From positions 20,829-58,830 of the forward strand of contig KN888121.1 of NCBI GenBank assembly GCA_000934455.1: 38,002 nt of DNA, read 5' to 3'. Position 1 is the first letter of the stretch. Each line of letters starts with the position of its first letter. Of the stretch, positions 34,101 to 38,002 are shown piece by piece. The notes beneath the pieces are model-generated. The model worked only from the letters and a program-made list of their open reading frames with translations, was not told the DNA's origin and searched no databases. The DNA is from Apostichopus parvimensis. Lineage: Eukaryota > Echinodermata > Holothuroidea > Aspidochirotida > Stichopodidae. Both the position numbers and the translations under genes were made by a program.

Positions 34101-34390
34101 AAATTGTCGTCTGTGTACAATCAGTAAGCTATACAGTACAATTGTCGTCATTTATTTACGATTAGGAAACTGCACTACACATGTCGTTCTTTGTGCACAC
34201 TCACTAAGCTAATGTATAGTGTTTAGAGTAATTGCTAATCAATGAGATAGGATACAATGTTTTAATGCGTGTAAAAGCATGCTTTTACTATGGTCGTATA
34301 TATTCACATATTTGTATATTTCATTTTATTAGAGCAAATCTTTTGGAAGATTCGGATCATAAACAATCGCCATCCGATGTGAAAGTTTGA
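22023..34390 (+). CDS. Receptor B: three-Ig transmembrane receptor with a long unrecognised cytoplasmic region (14 exons)
   Basis: Predicted join: 22023-22101, 22594-22923, 24261-24893, 25275-25376, 27500-27604, 27828-27904, 28631-28842, 29037-29104, 29981-30045, 30242-30286, 30397-30429, 30727-30750, 33531-33547, 34333-34390. The total is 1848 nt, giving 615 aa and a stop. Every junction is GT-AG and phase-compatible. Domain order: signal peptide, V-type Ig (C51, W62, no F-strand Cys), Ig2 (C168, W182, C229), Ig3 (C271, W280, C328 in GEYTC), membrane helix (about 354-375), Arg4 stop-transfer, a Q7 run, then about 200 residues of mixed helix-like sequence matching no family I recognise. The ectodomain indicates a surface receptor or adhesion protein; the inner region is probably a signalling or scaffold module (inference). 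AATAAA follows at 34519. An alternative end at 30493 is possible. Confidence 0.75.
22314..22335 (+). promoter_or_regulatory. Potential G-quadruplex in receptor B intron 1
   Basis: Four G-runs of 4-5 separated by single T residues (G5-T-G4-T-G5-T-G5), a near-ideal parallel quadruplex pattern on the coding strand. Function is not shown. Confidence 0.55.
22594..22923 (+). CDS. Receptor B exon 2: V-type Ig domain resembling the CEACAM N domain
   Basis: The acceptor is cttccattacag and the donor GTAAGT. The exon is 330 nt, phase 1-1. It carries ISC (C51), VFWYN (W62) and SGEYGVHPDGSLMIKKV. The F strand reads HVFAVST where a cysteine is normal, so the canonical disulfide is absent; an extra Cys (C35) lies 16 residues before C51. 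This pattern recalls disulfide-less V domains such as the CEACAM N domain. Confidence 0.82.
24261..24893 (+). CDS. Receptor B exon 3: Ig domains 2 and 3 in one exon
   Basis: The exon is 633 nt, phase 1-1, with acceptor acaatttgcag and donor GTAAGA at 24894. Domain 2 has C168, W182 and C229 (FVCAAR), plus an extra cysteine pair C151/C156 near its start. Domain 3 has C271, W280 and LGEYTC (C328). The two domains are fused without an intron, unlike the one-domain exons around them. Confidence 0.82.
25275..25376 (+). CDS. Receptor B exon 4: transmembrane helix
   Basis: Encodes EEERRT, then GLIVVVVLFVLMSCIVVLLI with MF, then RRRRLQ as a stop-transfer signal. The acceptor is attggtatttcag and the donor GTAATG. 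The exon is 102 nt, phase 1-1. The orientation (acidic outside, Arg4 inside) matches a type I protein. Confidence 0.82.
26505..27045 (+). repeat. 9-bp satellite (AGATTAAAC-type) in receptor B intron 4
   Basis: About 540 bp of units such as agattaaac, agatgaaac and agatgaaat. The 134-codon minus-strand frame rich in LFNLFN is only the translation of this repeat. Confidence 0.9.
27500..27604 (+). CDS. Receptor B exon 5: juxtamembrane polyQ exon
   Basis: Encodes a polar linker with seven consecutive glutamines (mixed CAA/CAG codons), then LLKPMNKVSEEEFK. The donor is GTATCT and the exon is phase 1-1. An alternative acceptor 48 nt upstream (exon start 27452) stays in frame and would add 16 residues including TVYIL. 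The choice between the two acceptors is not resolved. Confidence 0.65.
27828..27904 (+). CDS. Receptor B exon 6: cytoplasmic, charged helix
   Basis: Entering in phase 1, it reads IISKDQTRDLHDEIVKRLKE and continues to Gln. The sequence is amphipathic and probably helical. The acceptor is ttctttcatttgaag; the donor GTGAAA is weak. The exon is 77 nt and ends in phase 0. Confidence 0.65.
28631..28842 (+). CDS. Receptor B exon 7: core of the unrecognised cytoplasmic domain
   Basis: The exon is 212 nt, phase 0-2, fully open. It carries VDIQQIVLQDSFKSVED, LPPLQTLKTLGIVNKKWQQL and LTEWINILKYACHGRK. Regularly spaced hydrophobics and two tryptophans suggest a folded, mostly helical module. I cannot assign it to a known family. 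Confidence 0.72.
29037..29104 (+). CDS. Receptor B exon 8: cytoplasmic domain
   Basis: The acceptor is acttgtcacag and the donor GTAAGA. Entering in phase 2 it reads IERILLPFELKNKLSTLQQK, a strongly amphipathic segment. The exon is 68 nt and ends in phase 1. The reading frame is forced by the neighbouring exons and contains no stop. Confidence 0.68.
29981..30045 (+). CDS. Receptor B exon 9: cytoplasmic domain
   Basis: The acceptor is ggtctctttcag and the donor GTATGT. It reads EWQTGVISAVLRMSYVNEQW. The exon is 65 nt, phase 1 to 0. Confidence 0.66.
30242..30286 (+). CDS. Receptor B exon 10: 45-nt microexon with a YxxI site
   Basis: The acceptor is tattcccacag and the donor GTAAGT. It encodes STGQRPLKYDEYEKI in phase 0-0. 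The acidic DEYEKI resembles an SH2-binding site of the pYEEI type (inference). Because it is symmetric it can be skipped without a frameshift. Confidence 0.65.
30397..30429 (+). CDS. Receptor B exon 11: 33-nt microexon, or start of an alternative last exon
   Basis: The acceptor is cacatttttcag. It encodes DWSNHILPLGM in phase 0-0 with donor GTGAGG. If the donor is ignored, the frame stays open for 21 more codons to TAA at 30493, followed by AATAAA at 30590. Confidence 0.6.
30590..30595 (+). terminator. Possible alternative polyadenylation signal of receptor B
   Basis: AATAAA lies 95 bases after the in-frame stop that ends read-through of exon 11. It would support a short isoform ending in RLFRRYIRQNSNIKT. 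Confidence 0.35.
30727..30750 (+). CDS. Receptor B exon 12: 24-nt microexon
   Basis: A near-consensus acceptor (cttgtattacag) and donor (GTAAGT) flank eight codons, EEKANEEV, in phase 0-0. The small size and good splice sites suggest a regulated microexon. Confidence 0.55.
31145..31158 (+). repeat. Poly-C tract
   Basis: A run of about 12-14 C in receptor B intron 12, after ctcctcct. Confidence 0.85.
31560..31980. repeat. Degenerate AAGTCGAAATTTTGAGAT-type repeat
   Basis: Blocks such as aaagtcgacgttttgagat, gaagtttgatataaaatagt and cgaaattttgaaatat recur every 30-60 bp in receptor B intron 12. No coding sequence is seen. Confidence 0.5.
33005..33023 (+). promoter_or_regulatory. Potential G-quadruplex in receptor B intron 12
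   Basis: GGG-A-GGG-T-GGGGG-TA-GGGG: four tracts with very short loops. More G-tracts follow at 33075-33115. Confidence 0.45.
33531..33547 (+). CDS. Receptor B exon 13: 17-nt microexon
   Basis: The acceptor is gttgcttttcag and the donor GTAAGT at 33548. It encodes TDQTE plus two bases (phase 0 to 2). It is the smallest exon in the model, and its joining to exon 14 is frame-consistent. Confidence 0.5.
33690..34150 (+). repeat. 76-78 bp minisatellite in receptor B intron 13
   Basis: About six units, each starting gtacaatcagttagctataa; successive starts fall at 33771, 33848, 33924, 34000 and 34078. Each unit is two related half-units of about 38 bp (ttagctata...attgtcg and taagctata...aatgtcg). 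It lies between the last two exons. Confidence 0.9.
34333..34390 (+). CDS. Receptor B exon 14: C-terminus
   Basis: The acceptor is tttcattttattag. It completes a Val codon and reads ANLLEDSDHKQSPSDVKV to TGA at 34388. The end is acidic and serine-containing. Confidence 0.55.
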
Positions 34391-34518
34391 AATTTGAAAG
34401 ACAGGTGGACGACGTCCGTATGATGCAACTGAATCATACCTCGTTGTAACAGACGGAAGAAAGACTAAGATATATCAGGAAGAAGACAGCTTTGCTCGTA
34501 AACACGCAGGGAATCTTC

Positions 34519-34524
34519 AATAAA
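34519..34524 (+). terminator. Polyadenylation signal of receptor B (long form)
   Basis: AATAAA lies 129 bases downstream of the exon 14 stop. Confidence 0.5.
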
Positions 34525-34559
34525 TTTAATACCCCTTATTGAGTACAAAGGGGCTATTG

Positions 34560-36935
34560 TTTTGAGAATGTTAAAGGTCATTTGAGGTCACTGGAGGTCA
34601 AAATTTATAATCATAATAAACACAATATCAGGGAATCTTCAACAGATCTCATACTTAGCATGTGGATGTATCACATTGAGTAGAAGGTGCCTATTATTTT
34701 CTGAAGGGAAAGGAAGCTTTATCCAACATCTTACAAAATTAAGAGCAGAACTTCGTAAAAGCAATATCTCCAGAAGGTGAATGGAATATATGCGGTGGTA
34801 ACGGAGTCGGGTGAAATCTGATTGGAAACATGGTAACTCTAAACGTTCATGGTGGATTTAATCCATACCTGGCATGTGTACCTGTCTTATTAAAGTTACA
34901 AACCCTATTCATTTCCGTGAAGGTCAATGGTTATATGAGGTCAAAAGATGTCAAAGTCTGAAAACTTTGTAAACACGGTAACTTTGCTGCACTTCTCACT
35001 CGGTATGTAGATCCAACTTGATGAGCTCAATTGTCATTTTAGGTCAACAGAAGTCAAAGTCTGATAACTTTGTTTACTTTGTTTGTAGCACGATTACTCA
35101 AAAGGTCAATTGCTGTTGAACTTCACACTTGGTATTTAGATCCAACGTGATGAGTTAACGTTCAATGGTCATTTGAGATCAACAAAGGTCAAAGTTTGTA
35201 AACTTTGTAAACACGATAATTCAAATATAAATCTTTGTTGAACTTCATAATACGTATGTAGATCCAACTTGATGAGTTAACGTCCAATGGTCATTTGAGA
35301 TCAATAGAGGTCAAAGTCTGTAAACTTTGTAAACACGATAATTCAAACATAAACCTTTGTTGAACTTCATACTTGGTATGTAGATCCAACTTGATAACTA
35401 AATGTTAAATAGTTATTTGAGATCCACAGGGTCAAAGTCGAAACCTTTGTCAACACGATAACTCAAAAGATACATCTTTGTTGAACATCACTCTTGGTAT
35501 GTAGATCCAACTTGTTCAGTATAATAACCATATTGAAATTGGTTGAGGTCCAAGGTCATTTGCGAAAAACATTAAAGACAAAGTCTGAAAACATTTTAAA
35601 CACGATAATAAAGCCTACTGGCTTTCTGGTTTGTCATGAATTCCGATTAGGAATCAGAGGTATTGTAAATATGCTATCTTTAGAAGGTAGGTTCCAGGTA
35701 TAACATTCTCCAAAGATGCAGCTTATTAAAGCATCGAAAGCTAAGCGGATTTTTGCTTTTTGTTTGAGTAAACGTCTAAGCGAAGCATATTCTCTGTGAA
35801 GGCAAAGGTCATTTGACGTCCAAAGTGTAAACACCCAGTGTAAAAATGTACGTCTTGCTTGAAGTTCATCCTTGTATGTAAGTCATACATTGATGAGTAC
35901 AACTGAATTGGTGGAGGTCAATTTTCATTTGAGGTCGACATAGGTCAGAGTCTGAATAGATTGTAAATACGATAAGTAAACAACACGTTTTGCTTGAATT
36001 TCATACTTGGTATATAAATAAGGCTTCGTGAGTAAAACGTCCCTATCGAAAATGTTAGTCGTCAAATGCCATTTTAAGGCAACAAGATCAAAGTCTGTCA
36101 ATTTTATTAGCAAAATACCTCGATCCTAAGGTACATACTGCTTTAAGTTCATATCTGGTGTGTTAGTACCCCATTGGTCAGTACAAGAGCTCTGTTAAAA
36201 GTAGTGGAGGTCAGAGTTTATTCGAGGTCGACGTAGGTCAAATTCAAAGCCTTGTTTACACTGTAAGTCACGTGCACGTTTGATTTCTTTTGATATGTAG
36301 ATCTCATTAAAGTAGATGGAGGTCATATCTCACTTGAGTTCAACAGTGATCAAAGTCTGAAATCTTTGTAGTCATGATATGATAATTTAAAACATCATAC
36401 TCTGGTATGTAAATTCTCCCTCGTGAGCACAAGAATCCTTTTGAAATTGGTAGAGTTCAAAGGTTATTTGTTGATATTAATAACGGTAAAACTGAAACCC
36501 TTTTGGACATTTATATATAACAGCAAAATGAAAGATTTGTATTTGATAGCCAGGTTTGCATTTGTGCAATTAACCTTGCTGATCATTCGAAATCAATAAT
36601 GGCAAACATTTACTATACGGTGTTCACTGCTGTAATTGCATAACGTTCGCAAACGAAACACGGCAGAAAATCACTAATCCAACCGGCTCTCTGATTTGAT
36701 TCTTCACCAGAATATTTGCGATGATGATAGCATGTGAGAGAGAAAGAGAGAGCGCTTGATTAAATATCATACTTGGTAGGCCTATGATGTTAATTCCCTA
36801 TAGTGAGTACAAGATGTCGAAAAACTGGAACACAAGAAGTGGGAACGCAATATATGTTATGTAGATCACCCTTGGTAAGGGTCAAATGTCATTTGAGGCT
36901 TACAGAGGTCAAAGTTTGAAATCCTTGTAAAACCA
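34560..36935 (+). repeat. ~122-bp tandem repeat array with AGGTCA-like half-sites
   Basis: Units contain ggtcatttgagatcaacaaa, ggtcaaagtctg, aactttgtaaacacgataa, tgttgaacttcata and tatgtagatccaacttgatg. The blocks at 35175, 35297 and 35419 are exactly 122 bp apart; units diverge toward the right end. No conserved open frame is present. Confidence 0.85.
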
Positions 36936-36951
36936 GTATCCCAATGGTCTA

Positions 36952-36971
36952 AAGATGGATGGATGGATGGA
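36952..36971 (+). repeat. (GGAT)n microsatellite
   Basis: ggatggatggatggat, about four to five units. Confidence 0.85.
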
Positions 36972-36974
36972 TCT

Positions 36975-38002
36975 CTATTCTTTTGTTTGAATGTATATAT
37001 TCTTTATTTTCGTATCGTATAGACGATGGTAAACAACGATGGCTGAATATGTTAAAAACAAGCTGACATGGTAATAATAGTATTAATAATAATAATAATG
37101 TTAATCAGCAGATATTTTACGACGCTTAAGTGACCAAAAATGTGGGAGAAGCCCGCGAGGGATTATGAATTACAACTTACACGTAGGGTGGATTCCAATT
37201 CAACAATTTAACTCAAATTTGGAAATTTGAAATTTGGAAAATACAATGTGGACGAAAAATAGAGCTAAATCTTGTCTGTTTGATATTCCCTACAATATTG
37301 CCGATAACAGAATTACTCAATAATCGTCTTACAGAATTCAAAACTTATTTGGTTAGTAGAGGTTATGATTCGGAGTTCATATTATTTCAAATGGCACAAT
37401 TAAACAAATAGAAAACATTTGGCAAGAAATTAAAAATTCAACTTAAATAACCCCTTCTAGTAAATTATAACATGGCACTACCCCAACTTGAATAAGATTA
37501 ACCGCAAGAACATCCAACTGTTGCATAGCTCTCTCATTTTTAGGCAAAATACCTCCAGAATTCCATCTCTACGGTTTACGGAAGACTTAAATATTTAAAG
37601 GAACATCTACAACCTACTTATAAGAATAACTTTAATACATTTACTCAGGACAATTTAGGCTGGTACAGGTGTATTGGAACAAATGTGACGTTTGTCTTAC
37701 TTTTCTAGCATACTTATTCCAAGAGTGCCAGTACAGGAGTTTGTTACCAAATGGTTTTGTGTGATAGAAACAGTTTTATTTATCGTGCCGCTTGTTCTAA
37801 ATGGAATATGTAGGACGTATAATCTTTGTCCATACCATTTAAAGTTTTAGAAACCCCACAAATTCAATTGTATGCATGATGCACCCCTAGATGTGAACTA
37901 GCATTACATTTCAAACATAATTTAATTAAAGTCGTGTTAACTTTTTAACAATTTAATAAATTGTGTCCAAACACAACATTGAGACAAATTTAATCTTTAT
38001 CA
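36975..38002. other. No gene recognised
   Basis: AT-rich. A short decayed frame around 37670-37740 reads CDVCLTFLAYLFQECQY, vaguely like a LINE C-terminal zinc knuckle, but it is too short to assign. Confidence 0.45.
37075..37101 (+). repeat. (AAT)n microsatellite
   Basis: taataatagtattaataataataataatg. Confidence 0.85.

Noticed and set aside
37600..37750. Ig-like DNLGWYRC motif and a CxxC...C LINE-like end
   Set aside because: Each appears in a different frame with stops nearby; too little sequence to decide.

Overview
This is eukaryotic genomic DNA. It is AT-rich, with GT-AG introns, exons in symmetric phase 1 carrying immunoglobulin (Ig) domains, tandem minisatellites, a tRNA-derived SINE, CR1-like non-LTR and Ty3/gypsy-like fragments, and one run of Ns (12602-12736). 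The mix fits a marine deuterostome invertebrate. A sea cucumber or other echinoderm is my best guess, inferred from the overall look of the repeats and not proven here.

The main content is two Ig-superfamily transmembrane receptor genes in tandem on the + strand. Receptor A (CDS 8268-12210, 4 exons, 364 aa predicted) has a signal peptide, two Ig domains, one membrane helix and a 95-residue tail with 8 tyrosines. Its polyadenylation signal is at 12435. Receptor B (CDS 22023-34390, 14 exons, 615 aa predicted) has a signal peptide, a CEACAM-N-like V domain without the usual second cysteine, two more Ig domains in one exon, one membrane helix, and a cytoplasmic region of about 240 residues that I do not recognise. 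That region is cut into ten exons, several of them microexons of 17-45 nt. All thirteen junctions of receptor B are phase-compatible, and reading stays open to a single stop followed by AATAAA.

Layout: 1-6.3 kb is mostly non-coding, with a possible C-terminal membrane exon of another gene at 646-746 and an AACGTT-rich repeat. At 6.37-7.9 kb there are two decayed copies of receptor A's tail exon and a 53-bp minisatellite. Receptor A occupies 8.27-12.44 kb; its introns hold a SINE, a second 53-bp array and a CR1 3' fragment. Another tail-exon-like relic lies at about 12.48-12.56 kb next to the assembly gap. At 12.7-18.8 kb there is a possible minus-strand exon, a 5'-truncated CR1 (minus strand), a decayed gypsy element with an internal duplication, an inverted-repeat element and a diverged minisatellite. 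I see no gene at 18.8-22.0 kb. Receptor B covers 22.0-34.5 kb, with a 9-bp satellite and a 76-78 bp minisatellite in its introns. The last 3.5 kb is mainly a ~122-bp tandem repeat in which AGGTCA-like half-sites recur at 4-base spacing.

Together this looks like part of a locally duplicating innate-type receptor family: similar exon phases in the ectodomain, exchanged and decaying tail exons, and two different signalling tails. Ligands, expression and signalling partners cannot be read from the DNA.
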